Assembly: GCA_947000775.1 (NCBI GenBank)
Contig: CAMQGK010000567.1
Span: 17,836,001 to 17,900,000 of the forward strand
DNA length: 64,000 nucleotides
Source: Pterois miles
Lineage: Eukaryota; Chordata; Actinopteri; Perciformes; Scorpaenidae
Direction: 5' to 3'
Below, piece after piece: positions 12,031 to 24,112 of the stretch (position 1 is the first letter of the stretch; every line of letters starts with the position of its first letter). Below the pieces are notes generated by a model, which ran no database searches, was not told the DNA's origin, and saw only the letters and a program-made list of their open reading frames with translations. The position numbers and the translations under genes are program-made.

Positions 12031-13029
12031 AAATAATGTTATTGTTGCGTTATCGCAATTGTTAAAAATATGAAATGACATGTATCATTGGTGCCTGATT
12101 GTAGCTACATTTTGCTTTTTCTGCCTTTCATTTTTAATCTGTGGATAAATTCGTATTTTAATTAAAAATTTAATCAGAAAATGCCATTGTGTCACTTAAT
12201 TGAGATGTGAGGAGAGATTTGCATTTTGATATTTAGTAGAGGTGTTGTCCTTTATGTCTCCCAGGACAAACAGTTCAGGGCAAACCATTTAACACAAAGG
12301 AGTAAGCGTCATCAAACACATAATGATCACCCTGCCAGTACAGTAGAAGCTGTCAGGTCAAGACGCTTCAGTGACAACTAAACAAAAACCACATTGTTGG
12401 CTCCCTGGTGAATGAACATATCAGCAGAGCTTGACACAAAAAATGTTCCTAGAACATGCAGTCACTTCATTTTCTCGTTTGCCTTCAGAGAACTGTTAAC
12501 TGCTGTACACTCCTCTCTAATTGCAGCACATTTGATCATGCCTGCCAACTCTTCAGATCATAGAGGAAACACCATGAGAAAAAAAAAGGATGAAGTTTAA
12601 CTGCAGCTGTATCCAGGAAGTGGTTTTTATTTCTGGTGTTCAGTGTTTTTGTCATCATGTGCCGTGGAGGAAATGTCACAAACGTTTCCATCCGAAACCA
12701 AACGGCAAGCTTTGCATCAGAGTTATCAAACAAGGTGTGACGGAAAGAAACCAGCACAAAGAGTACTGTAATATACCAAATAACAGTGTAGTGGTGGAAG
12801 AAATATTCATATCCTTTTATCTTAATACCACAGTGTACATTTACTGTGTTACAAGTTACAGTCCTGCACTTAAAACAACAAGTCAACATTTACTTATCAA
12901 AGTATTCATGCAAAAAAAAAAAAATAGAAAGAAAATATTTTATATTATATATATTATTGGATTATTATTACAGATGAATTAACCCCAAGAGACCCACAGG
13001 GCCGGGGGCAATCCCGACCGACTTTAATG

Positions 13030-13395
13030 TCTTTCAGAGGCTGAGGAAGCTATAGATATCATATGAAGCTAGAAAACCTGAGGAATCCACTGGCACCAAT
13101 TATGTCATGCTAGCATGTCGGAAAAGAGGTTAAATAATGTTCCAAATTTGGGTTAAATTTTAACAAGGAAGGGGTCCTTTGACCTCTGACCTCAAGATAT
13201 GTGAATGAAAATGGGTTCTATGGGTACCCACGAGTCTCCCCTTTACAGATATATCCACTTGATGATAATCTCATGCAGTTTGGAGTAAACACCATGCAGT
13301 TTTTCACACAGCATAAATGTGTTACTTTGGCCTATTCTAAAAATGATGTATTTGAATATTTCTGCATGCTGGGGTCCTTAAACAGTGTTGGAAGT
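13030..13395 (-). repeat. dispersed repeat family A, inverted copy
   Basis: Reverse complement of the right part of the copy at 7343-7905. It shares 'gggtacccacgagtctcccc', 'ctctgacctcaagatatg' and 'ggcaccaattatgtcatgct'. Confidence 0.75.
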
Positions 13396-14817
13396 ACATA
13401 AATTGTGTGTCACTGTAAAGCTGAGACTCTTGTGGATCCAATGAGCCCAACTGTATTCATGTCTGATGATGTTAGTCCCCATAGTAGCCGTTTCATTGTA
13501 GTGAGACTGACCTCTCTGTATAAAATGACCTGTGGTGACCTCTAGGATAATCACAGCCTCAATACACGCTATTAACTTTTACAATGAATCTTAATTGATT
13601 AATTTGTGTTTATTTCTGATCTTTTTTTTATATATATAATTTATGATTAGAACAACTTGTCACACAGGCTCCCAGCTTTCAGATGATGTACACCACTTCT
13701 ATGTGACATCTACAGCTGACATGATATCTCCCCCTAAAGACCCCCTGTACCCCCTAAACAGACAAAAACAGATGGCATTTACTGGCTATAACACTGTGTA
13801 GCTGGGAAAGGAAACTAACCGGGAAAGGTTATTATCATTATTATTATTATATTTTGAGAGTTACGGATAAGGACATATTGGAAAATACCCGGACAGACTG
13901 TTGGAAATCCCACGAGGTTCCTAATTGTACCCAGTTTTGCTTTCTGTTGCTTCATAAGAGTCCAGGAAAGGAGTTGTTTCCTCCCTCTCCATATATGGAC
14001 TGAACGTGAGCGTCATCAGTTACGTCATCATCACCCCTGTCGCCGGTGTGACAGAAGGACCGCCTGTGTGCTGTGTTGCCTTCAAGTGCTCCTGAATGAA
14101 CACCGACTTCTGAGCGGCGAAGGCGAAAGTTGGATTTTGATTTAGATTTTTGATACTTTTTCCTTTCAGTATGGAAATCCGGTACTATGGACCTGATAGA
14201 CGAGATAATAATAAAATGAAAGAGTGAGAACTGGGCATCTGATGTTGGTAAAAAAATATAAAAAACAATTGTCCAGCAGCTACACGTGACGCAAATGAGC
14301 TCAACCTTAACCAGCTGCAACATTTAAGTGGTGTAGACATCAAAGCATCACTACTAATGATAGCAATACTGTTATTAATTATTATTAGAAGAAATATTAT
14401 TCTGAAATGGGTCTCTCTGAGTATTCTGGCAACAATTGAATCGAAAGCAACTGGATTTGTCTCTGAAGATGTTTCGCTCCTTATCCAAGTGGCTTCATCA
14501 GTTCGAACGCTACAGTCTGCTGTCAAGCTTTAAATAAACTAAAAATATAAATACAATTAAAATAATAGTAATAATAATAATAATTAATATAGCAATATAC
14601 ATTTTATTTTTGTTATCTAATGTAGTCTGTGCATGACAATATCAATCAGCTGAAAAGAGAAAGTAGGTTTCAAGTCTATGTTTGAATTTCATGACTATAA
14701 ACAAAGTGGGTTCTCCCTATAAAATAATATTTAGCACTTTTACCACACATGAATAGCACAGCCTCCAGGATGCTCTCTATAAGTGTCCATATACACCCAC
14801 ATTTACAATACTTTACA

Positions 14818-14853
14818 ATTTAATTTAATTTAATTTAATTTAATTTAATTTAT
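14818..14853. repeat. (TTTAA)n tract
   Basis: About seven perfect copies of a 5-bp unit. Confidence 0.95.
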
Positions 14854-15197
14854 TTGAAGGTAGGGTTTATTGTAGGACTATTGTGTCAGACTTAGCTTCA
14901 GCTAGGTGTATCTAATAAACGTGCCGTGGAGTCTCTCACGTGTTGGATTTAGGTATTTCCCACAGCCTAGAACGCACCACTACTATGCTCCTCGTGTGTG
15001 ACTCATTCGCGGCTCAGAGCACCTCTTTGTTTTTAGGAAGCGCCACCCACTAACGAGGTGGAGAAAGCGATATCAGGTGAAGGGGATAGAGTCCTTTTGC
15101 CAGTCAGCAGCTAACAGACACTGAAGTTTGTCTCCACTAGGAGCCTTTACTGGATATTTCTACTGTATTCAACTCTCACCCCACACACTTGTTGGAC

Positions 15198-18100
15198 ATG
15201 GGCTTCCTTCTCACCAAGATGATGGCGGTGTTCGGCGACAGAGGTGAGATTAAGTTCATCTCACATATCTCATTTCTGGTGTCTGTTTCATAATTTATTA
15301 CGTTTATAAAACTGGTTCAAGTAGTTGTTTCAAGTGTGGACTGGTAACGTCCTGGTGCCCTTGAGCAAGGCACTGCTGACCCTGACCCGAGGATGGGTTA
15401 AACACTGAGGCCACATTTCACTGGATGTGCTGGAGACCACTGTGTACATGTGTGACGTTAGTTCTGTTTTTATTTACCTTGAGGATATACATTTCCTTTA
15501 ATTATATGTTGTAAATAGACTAAATTAAATTAAAATAGTAGTTTGTTTCATGTGACATAAGGTGAAGGGTTTTAATTTACTATAAATACATAATGTCCCT
15601 TCATTTATATGTTGTAAGTAGACTACATTAAATTTAAATAATAGTTTGTTTCATTTGACTTAAGTTGTTTTTATTTACCATTAGTATATACATTTTCTTA
15701 ATTTATATGTTGTAAATAGGCTAAATTAAATTAAAATAATAGTTGGTTTCATAAGTCATACTGGACGTTGTTGTTTTTATTTACTTTAAGGATATATATT
15801 TCCTTAAATTACATCTTGTAAATAGACTAAATACAACTAATAATAGTTGGATTCATATGACATAAGTTGTTGTTTATTGTTCATTATTTACTTAAGGAAT
15901 TAAATTTCCTTAAATTATATGTTGTAAATAGACTAAATTAAATTCAAATAATTGTTGCTTTCATGTGACATAAGTTGTTGTTTTCATTTATTTTAAGTAT
16001 ATAAAATTCTTTAAATTATATGTTGTAAATAGACCAAATACAATTAAAGTAGTAGTTGGTTTCATGTGACACAAGTTGTTGTTTTTATTTACTAAAAGGA
16101 TTTAAATTTCCTTAAATTATATGTTGTAAATAGACTAAATACAATTAAAGTAGTAGTTGGTTTCATGTGATATAAGTTGTTGTTTTTATTTACTTAAAGG
16201 ATTTAAATTTCCTTAAATTATATGTTGTAAATAGACTAAATACAATTAAAGTAGTAGTTGGTTTCATGTGATATAAGTTGTTGTTTTTATTTACTTAAAG
16301 GATTTAAATTTCCTTAAATTATATGTTGTAAATAGACTAAACTAAACTAAAATAATTGTTGCTTTCTTATGACATATGTTTTATATTTACTATAAGTGTA
16401 TACATTTCTTTAAATTACATGTTGTCAATAGACTAAATTAAATTATAGTAATTGCTGTCATGTAGCTGACCACAAATAGTCACATTATATAGTTTCTCTC
16501 ACCAGTGTTGTCTTTTATTACATGTAAATTTCCTTTTATTCTGTCTGACTTACAGTAAATCTATCATTGTCAACAGTTGGTCAGATGAACAGTACAGGAT
16601 ATTATTGCTATACGGTGATGTAACAACTTCACTTTGGATAACACATGTTAATCTGCTGAGTACATCACAGTCCTGTACCTGTCGTTTATCTTATCTGTGC
16701 GCACATTTGTCTTGTGGTGCCCTGAAACAAATTATGTAACTCCAGTTTGCAATGTTGTGGTTAAATGTAACTTCTATTTGTTGTTTTTCCTACAGAGCAC
16801 AAAGTCATCATTGTGGGTCTGGACAATGCTGGAAAGACGACCATCCTCTATCAGTTGTAAGTGACTTTCTGTGGTTCACTATAAAATATGCTTGACATCT
16901 GTATTTTAAAATGGTTTTTTCCTCACCCAAACAGTCTGACGAAGGAAGCCGTCCACACATCTCCAACCATCGGCAGCAACGTTGAGGCGATCACCGTACG
17001 AAAAACACACTTCTTGGTCTGGGACATCGGAGGGCAGGAGAGCCTTCGAGCCAGTTGGTACTCGTACTATGGCAACACAGAGGTACGCATCACTTCCTGT
17101 CCTCAGCTCAACTGCATGAAACACATCTCAGAGGTTATACATTAATCATGAAAGTAATAAACATGATATTTTGCTGATGCTAGATATTCAAGAGAAAACA
17201 TTGGCTTGTACTGACTGAGCTATTGCACATATTGGCTTCTTATTATTCTTCCCTGCTCCCTGTAAGTTAGTCATCACGGTTACATAATAATTTATAATAT
17301 ATTACATACAGTATGTCTATGGCAGACATCATGTGCCCCCTCCTAATAACACAGGGTCTGATAATGTCAGCTATATAACTGATTCAATTATGTGTTATGT
17401 GGCTCTTTCAGATTGTCATCCTGGTTGTGGACAGCACTGACCGTGAACGCCTCACTCTCACCAAAGAAGAGCTGCACCACATGCTCGCACATGAGGTACA
17501 GATCCAGTTGTGTTAGTTCAATAGTTATAATCATAGATATAATAGGTAGAATCATGAATGATCCAGGTATTTTACCACTCGTAAAGTAAGGCCAGAGTAC
17601 AGCAGGAGAGTGGTGGAAGAAGTATTTAGAGCGTTTAGTCCACTACAAGTGAAAGCTTTGCATTCAAAAGTATAAAGGTATTAGCATCAAAATATACTCA
17701 AATTACCAAATGTAAAAGTACTCATTATGCAGCATGGTCCATTCATTTCAGAATAACATATGTTACTGGATGATAATTATTGATGTGTTCATTTGTGCAT
17801 CACTTATACAGCTGGTAACGGTGGGGCAAATTTTATCTACTTTATAGACCTTTTCATCGCCAGTTCACTGCCTGTAACCTACCACATTAACAGACTTTAC
17901 AATAGCAAACACATAGGAGCCCATTTAGAGTATTTATGCTGTGAGATTTGGTCTATACACTGCTAGGTAGCTTGTGACTTTCCCCTGAGGATCATTAAAG
18001 TTTTAGCTTATCTTCAGCTGTAATAATAATAGTGTATTTCTTATATTTTGTGGTATTAATCTCAATCCATAAAGTAAGTACAGCTGTTAAAAGTAAATTA

Positions 18101-18750
18101 CAAGTATCTCAGAATTGTACTTAAGTAATTGGGTTTATTTTCACTAACTGACGCAAAAGCCTTTTGTTATTCAGGGAAACTGCCCAAGTCAGCAATTCAT
18201 GTGATGTCTGAGACTAATTGCGCCATAGTAACAATCCTGTCACATCATACAATGAGGAAGTTTCAGTTCAGACTGTGTGAGTCAGCATGTTGACATGTGT
18301 CTAAATATTCCACTGAGGTTGCCATTCTTTGTTCTCTAAAGCTGATGCGGGGACATTTTTGGGGTTTCCAATGGAAGCGTTTCAGCTGATTATAAACCGG
18401 TAACCTATGTTCTCTTGTTTTAGGACCTACAGAATGCAGCCCTTCTTATTTTGGCCAACAAACAGGATGTGAAGGGCTCGATGACGGCAGCAGAGATCTC
18501 TCAGTGCCTCACGCTTGACTCCATCTCGTCACACTCGTGGCATGTTCAAGCCTGCTGTGCCCTGACAGGAGAGGGGTAAGTCTTAACACTCTCTCCCCCT
18601 GTCTGCCGTCATGTATGAGTCAACAGAAACATCAACTCCTGCTGTAATAACCTCTTTTTGAAACTCAAAATACTTCTGTCTTTCTCTTCACTCTCTCCCA
18701 GTCTCCCTGCCAGTCTGGACTGGATGAAGTCACGGGTTGTTGCCAACTAG
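15198..18750 (+). CDS. arl5c: ADP-ribosylation factor-like GTPase 5C
   Basis: Small ARF-family GTPase; ARL5 proteins act at the trans-Golgi network, where the related ARL5B recruits the GARP tethering complex. Six exons (15198-15243, 16796-16856, 16935-17082, 17412-17495, 18424-18575, 18702-18750) join in phase to 179 residues, the usual ARL5 length. Visible motifs are Gly2 for N-myristoylation, P-loop GLDNAGKT (residues 23-30), switch 1 PTIGSNVE (46-53), switch 2 WDIGGQES (65-72), NKQD (125-128) and CCALTG (157-162). All nucleotide-binding motifs are intact. The C-terminus GLPASLDWMKSRVVAN resembles human ARL5C (GLPARLQWM...AAAN, from memory) rather than ARL5A/B, and the CACNB1-PLXDC1 neighbours agree. 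The first ATG is chosen because Gly2 and the family length both fit. Confidence 0.95.
15244..16795 (+). other. arl5c intron 1
   Basis: It begins with a scrap of SINE core ('gcccttgagcaaggcactg', about 15357-15375) followed by the tandem array listed separately at 15456-16450. The rest is unremarkable AT-rich DNA up to the acceptor at 16795. Confidence 0.7.
15456..16450 (+). repeat. tandem repeat array, unit about 101 bp, about 10 copies
   Basis: The landmark 'gttgtaaatagact' recurs near 15511, 15614, 15712, 15818, 15924, 16024, 16126, 16227, 16328 and 16424, giving spacings of 96-106 bp. Each unit also carries 'ataagttgttgtttttattta' and 'ggatttaaatttccttaaatt' variants. The three units around 16024-16328 are almost identical, which points to recent expansion or homogenisation there, while the outer units are more diverged. 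There are no unique spacers, so this is a minisatellite and not a CRISPR-like array. Confidence 0.93.
17496..18423 (+). other. arl5c intron 4
   Basis: Contains a dispersed 'gagtggtggaagaagtattta...aaaagtactcattatgcagca' repeat at about 17605-17830. The same family recurs at about 20780-21480 and in part near 12790 and 29780-29945. The remainder is unremarkable. Confidence 0.6.
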
Positions 18751-19850
18751 ATCACACTCCACTGGGTCAAAGTTCCTTGAACTGAGCCAACCTTGAAAGG
18801 GCCTGCAGAGGTCATAGTGTTAAGGTTATTTACAGTGTTTTGGGTCAAAGTCCTTTGAACATGGTGTCTGTGATAGAGCTGGCCTCGCCACACCTACAGG
18901 CCTCAGGGTGGACGAGCAACAAAGAAACCAGAGTGATCTTAGTGTTGGCACACACCAATATCAGTAAATTCCTCCAGGTGTTGACCTTTGCACTATTCAA
19001 GAACCACCCAGTTGTATTTTAATAATTGTAGGGAGTGTTTTCATCGAGTGACGCATGTAGAGAGGTGAACCATGTTTAAGTTGGACATCCTACCTGACCA
19101 GTAATACCACATTCCACTTGGGCCTCACAGGGATTCTTTCATTACACCAAGGTTAATCAAGCTACAACATCTTACTGTACTGAACTGTACAGCATGCTGG
19201 TAATTAAAGTACCCTTCATTAATTACTAGAACTGAACAAGTTGTACCAAAGATGTTACAACCTACACTTAAAGCAGATAGGTCAGTGCAAATTTTCCAGG
19301 TCAAATTTTCTTTGTCCTCATGTTTGAATGTTATTAGGTTATTAGGCTGCCTTAGTCCTCCTGTGCCTACATTAAGCTTTGAGCGTGACAATCAGGATTC
19401 ATTTTGAACTTTTATTGATGATTCTTGTCACTGATGACCTTCTTTCTTAATTTACCTGAACTACTACTTCTGCAAACAAATTCAGTACCTCAGTAGTTAG
19501 TAGCTGCTGAGCATTAAGCCTCTATCATGGAAGATTTTTACACAATAACTCAGAAGAAACTGTAAAGCACATACTGTATCTCCTGTGGCTCTGCAATATA
19601 AAAATCTGTACCTGATGTATACAGGTATATTTTATGCCACTGAACAACAGGACTCTTTTGTTAGACCTAAACACATTTAGTAATTTATTCTATGAAAACA
19701 AAGCTTTTAAACTGTTTATTGTGTATTACAGCAATTTTCTGATTAGGAAAAATGAGGTAGCTGCTAAAGACTATGAGTCTATTTTAAAAGTGTATATTTT
19801 ACTGTGTATTTTTTTTTTAATAAATATTATTGCAAATATGCAGTGAGTGT
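18751..19850 (+). other. arl5c 3' UTR
   Basis: Follows the arl5c stop. AATAAA at 19819-19824, after a T-rich run, is the best polyadenylation signal and implies a 3' UTR of about 1.1 kb. No open frame of note. Confidence 0.55.
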
Positions 19851-20186
19851 TGTCTGTCATGCAGCGGTGATATTCTTTGATTCAACAAGTTAGACATAGT
19901 GTACTATTGAGGGGTGGATTATACCTGCAGTACATGTATTAATAGTAATAACAAAAATATGTGAGTTTTGTGCCAACACTGTTATTAACATCAGCTGGGT
20001 TTGGCAGCACCACATAATAAATTTTGAGTATGCCAGGTGAGATAGCACACAGCATACTGTAGTATATTAACTTCTCTAGTAAATACATAACATTATAGCC
20101 GCAATTAATGTGATTTTATATGACTCTAAAATACACACATCCTTTACAAGAAGGTAGATTGAAAGAAAACAGAAGTGAAAAAACTA

Positions 20187-20258
20187 AGGGGGCATCCGGA
20201 TTTGAACCGGAGACCTCTTGATCTGCAGTCAAATGCTCTACCACTGAGCTATACCCCC
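20187..20258 (-). tRNA. tRNA-Cys (anticodon GCA)
   Basis: 72-nt cloverleaf read on the minus strand. Acceptor GGGGGTA pairs with TGCCCCC. The D-arm is AGCTCAGTGGTAGAGC, the anticodon loop CTGCAGA lies between TTGA and TCAA, and the T-arm is TCCGGTTCAAATCCGGA. Discriminator is U. A run of six T lies just downstream on the transcribed strand as a Pol III terminator. All arms pair, so this looks functional. Confidence 0.96.
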
Positions 20259-20779
20259 ATTCGCCGATACGACGTTGTGGTCACATTATTTGTATATATG
20301 TATATATATCTTGATCATAGACATTGGTATTGATTGATATGTATTGCATTGCTTCGCCGAATGCGTTTTTGGTTTTGTCGACAGTCGTGGTTTTTAACTG
20401 GCACGACGTTATTTTGAACACTAGTGGATAGAACTAGGATAAATGAGCATATATCTGTGGTGAACAGTTACATGTACGGAGCTGTTAGTTTGCAGTAAAC
20501 TAAAAGCGAAAAAACTTCAAATTAAACGACACATACGTGGTTTGTAACACACGGAAAACCAGTGTTTTCTGATCTGACGCCAGGATGACGTCATTTATCT
20601 GCGCCTTCCATAACCGCTACAAATTACTGACAACAACGATTGACAACTACCACCGTTATAAATTTGGTTAGGTTTAACATTAGGTACAGCAAATACTTAG
20701 GTTTAGTTAAAGATGATGGTTTATGTTAAAATGGGCTTAGTATTTATGTTAAAGTCAGAGGAAGTAGTTTCACCAAAAT

Positions 20780-21480
20780 GCAGTGGTGGAATGTAACTAG
20801 GTAACGTTAGCCTACTCAAGTAGCCTAGCCTACTTACTTACCTAGCTAGCAATTTCGAGGAAGCTACTTGTACTCTAGTTACTTGATTATTTCCATTTTA
20901 TGCAATTGCATACTTCTACTCCACTACACCTCGGAGGTAAATATTGTACTACATTTACATGACTGCTAGGTAATAGTTCTTTGCAGTTTTAGATTATTAA
21001 TACATATTTTAAATCAGCTAATATATTGACGTTGATATATATAATATACAATATATAAAGTGATTCAAATTAGCTCCACTTTGACCAGCTGAAACATTAA
21101 AGTGGTGAACACATTAATGTATCAATAATTATAATCCAGTAACATACAGTACATTATTCTGAAATGAAGGGCCATTCTGCATAATGAGTACTTTTGCTTT
21201 TGGTATTTTAAGTATAATTTGAGGTGCACAAGACTTTTGCACTTTTAGTTAAATTTGAGGACTTGAGGACTCAGGACTTGTAACAGAGTAAATTGTTTTA
21301 TTTATACTTTTACTTGAGTAAAAGCTTCGAGTGGCTTCTGAACGCATTAATGCAACATAATAACTATGATCCTATAATATGTAATTCTGAAATTGCCCAT
21401 TCTGCATAATGAGTACTTTTAATCATATTAATGCTAATACTTTAGAAACTTTTCTTCAGGACTTTTACTTCTAAGCTTCT
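20780..21480. repeat. dispersed repeat with 'aagtactcattatgcag' signature
   Basis: Built of segments typical of a very common fish repeat: 'agtggtggaatgtaactagg', 'ctccactacacctcgg' and 'ttctgcataatgagtacttt' (twice). Part of it matches arl5c intron 4 in inverse orientation. Boundaries are approximate. Confidence 0.6.
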
Positions 21481-23840
21481 TATTTCTACACTGACACTGA
21501 CTTTTTTTTTCTGTATTTGCCTTTTTCTTTATCATTTTATAGTTCATAGAGACAAGCATGTCTCCTTTCCCTGACAATACGGGAATTAGAATTAACTTTA
21601 TTAGCAAAGTATATATTTATACAGAGTAAGGATGATACAAATACAGACATACAGCTTAACAAAATTATCAACCTGGACAACAAACTATATATACAGGTCA
21701 GGTTGTTGCCTTATGAATGGTTGTGGTAATTCTATATATAGCCATCTCAGTGACAACTTACATACAAGTTACACACTGCAATATGATATGGTGAATACAG
21801 ATACAGCATATGAGGTTTGAGAAATAAGAATATGCAGTAAAGTGCATAAAAGTAAAGCAGCATGTCTGCTGCTCCCCAGCAGGTTAATCAAGTTAACATG
21901 TTCCAGCTGAGGAGATGTCCCCTCTGGATGTTTACACTACGAGGCCTGGCTTTCTCTGGCGTTTTGGTCATTCAAATTACTCTAACCTTTCCTAGAACTG
22001 GAGACAAAGTACTGTATGTTATTGCAAAGTTTCCTCTCGTATCTATCAATGTCTGTCTAAATTCCCTGGGGTGGGAGCGCACAAACATGTCTGATTAAAT
22101 CCTGTCAGAAAACAACAACTAATGCCTATTCTCATGAAGACATCTGAGCCCCAAGAGATGTTTTACTAAACTAAATTAATAGAAATAGAAAAATATTAAC
22201 TAGAAAAGTGGTTCCCATGCAATCTTTTCCTTAAGGGACCCTTTTGTATCACTGAGTAAACTGACGACCCTTGACGAAGTGATACATTTTATGGATATTT
22301 TATATTAAATTTTATGCATAAGAATAACGCTACAAAATAACTAATAAACTACAATTAACCCAAGTAGTGGGTTAATTGTATGATATATTGCATCAGTGAT
22401 GAGATTTCCTGTTATTCTTGGGAACCTTTAATATAATTAGATTTTTTTTTAAACATTCATACATACTTAATACTTTTTTGTTGTTGTCAAATTCAGGGTT
22501 TTCTTCTCCAACACTTGGCCATTGTTCTTTTAGGTCTTTGTTGTTTTTTAACACTGTACCTTTCCAATTTTTTAGTTTATATTTTAAATAATAACTCAGA
22601 CTTTTAAAAATAATAATTTCATTTAGTTTTCTACACAGAAATGAATGAAATGTTGACATGTAGGCCAACTGTGTATTTTTAAAAATATTGTCTTACACCC
22701 TTTAAAATCAAGAAGGCCTTGTGACCTCCCTGTGAAGCTTTAGCGACCTCTAGTGGGGGTTGGGCCCCTCAAGTTGGGAACCAGTGACCTGAAATATGAT
22801 TCAACTGTGGGGATGTCAGATGTGAACATATAGTGTTGTCAGCTTGTAGATAAATTGAGATTACTGTGTCAAACAATACCAGTTTCACACAACATCTTAG
22901 GGACATCCTCATCATATTAAGTTGCAGTCCATTTTTGCACATTCATATCTCAGAGTATTTATTAATTTTTTAACTGTGCTATCTTTATCCAGATATTGGC
23001 TTTGACCTGGATTCACCTCATCAGTGCACTTCATGAAAGAACAATGATCCTAAGCTCAGTGAGTATGACATCTCAATTTTTCACAAAAGAAGGGAATATA
23101 AAAGATGTGAAAATGATAGTTATTCCAACCTCTGTGTATTTATGTGCTTGTTAAAAGTCAGCATGACCTCTCCACAAAATCAACACCTGCTGCTGTGCAC
23201 GCTGTACATTGTGTTTATGGTCTGCATTATGGGATAGGGCACTGATTGCCTTTCCAGCTGTGCATCCAATAAATGCTAAGCTGTCATTTACTTTACCAAG
23301 GACTCTGTTTTTCCCTCAGAGCAGATAGAAATGATGAAAGTGGTAGCTAAGAGAGGTGGCGGAGTCAGCTACAGTGCTTGTAAAGCTTGCTTTTTGTCAG
23401 TTTTACACGCCATAAAAAACAAGGCTTTTACATAACCGCTGGAAAAGAGACTTTTCTGTTCCATGTGGGCCACAGAAGGATGTTGTTGTTACAGTGGAGA
23501 CACAATGTTTTGTGGAGTCATAAACAGACTTGACGTGGAATGTGTAATATCATAACTAGCACTGATTTTAGCCCTGACACTGTTAGCATCATGATCACCA
23601 TGCCTAATCTCAAATGTCAGGTTTCTCATTGTCCTTGCAGCCGGTTTGGACAGAGGGAGGCGCCATTCACACTGCAGACAGTGGATGGATGGATGTTTCA
23701 ATCCCAAACAGAGGAATACATACTGTAGTATACTTTTATAAAACAGAAAGAGTATAATTCAAGATCCAGGCCTTTAGATTGTGCAGTAGACAGACTTCCT
23801 CCTTTTTGCTTCAAAGCCCCATCAGCCTTGTGTCTTTGTA

Positions 23841-23854
23841 ATTGCCATGACAAC
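23841..23854. promoter_or_regulatory. X-box-like motif upstream of plxdc1
   Basis: 'attgccatgacaac' matches the palindromic RFX site 'gttgccatggcaac' at 12 of 14 positions and lies about 180 bp before the plxdc1 start codon. The motif match is direct; function is inferred. Confidence 0.35.
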
Positions 23855-24033
23855 GGATGAACAGCATAGAGGAGGAGAGAGAGGGTGTAGTTACAAACAG
23901 GGGTGGTGTGTGGAGAGAGAGCGAGATTCAGAGGGATTCAGAGAAAACTTGTTTTTGCAAAGAGAAGAGGAGGGAGAAGAAGAAGAAAGGAGCTGAGACG
24001 AAGCTTTTTATTTTTTGTCTTTTTCTGGCCAAC

Positions 24034-24112
24034 ATGTGTCTCAGTTTGGTGATGCTCTTCCTCTGTCTCTCCCAAACAGAGCTGGCAAGAGTTTGTATTC
24101 AGCAGCAAACAG
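24034..24112 (+). CDS. plxdc1: plxdc1 exon 1, signal peptide
   Basis: Encodes MCLSLVMLFLCLSQTELARV and a few more residues, a typical hydrophobic signal peptide, then ends one base into a codon at a 'g|gtgagc' donor. Exon 2 begins with the two bases that complete the codon. The phase match and hydrophobicity support this as the first exon despite a 7-kb gap. An in-frame ATG at 23857 would add 59 basic, low-complexity residues before the signal peptide, so I chose 24034. Confidence 0.8.

Larger units (their letters stand above)
12031..15197. other. intergenic region between cacnb1 and arl5c, with arl5c 5' flank
   Basis: It contains a fragment of the 'gtggtggaagaaatattca' family near 12790-12860, an inverted family A copy at 13030-13395, a probable retroelement scrap near 14400-14525 ('ggcttcatcagttcgaacg') and a (TTTAA)7 tract at 14818-14853. 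The last 250 bp are less AT-rich and probably hold the arl5c promoter and 5' UTR. No TATA box was seen. Confidence 0.6.
19851..24033. other. intergenic region between arl5c and plxdc1
   Basis: Holds the tRNA-Cys gene at 20187-20258 and a long dispersed repeat at about 20780-21480 marked by 'tacttctactccactacacc' and 'cattctgcataatgagtact'. The last few hundred bases are purine-rich, are probably plxdc1 5' UTR, and contain an X-box-like motif. Nothing else is recognised. Confidence 0.6.

Noticed and set aside
15456..16450. CRISPR-like regular repeat spacing
   Set aside because: The units are contiguous tandem copies without unique spacers, in a vertebrate intron.
23857..24033. N-terminal extension of plxdc1 from an in-frame upstream ATG
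   Set aside because: It would place 59 basic, low-complexity residues before a clear signal peptide.
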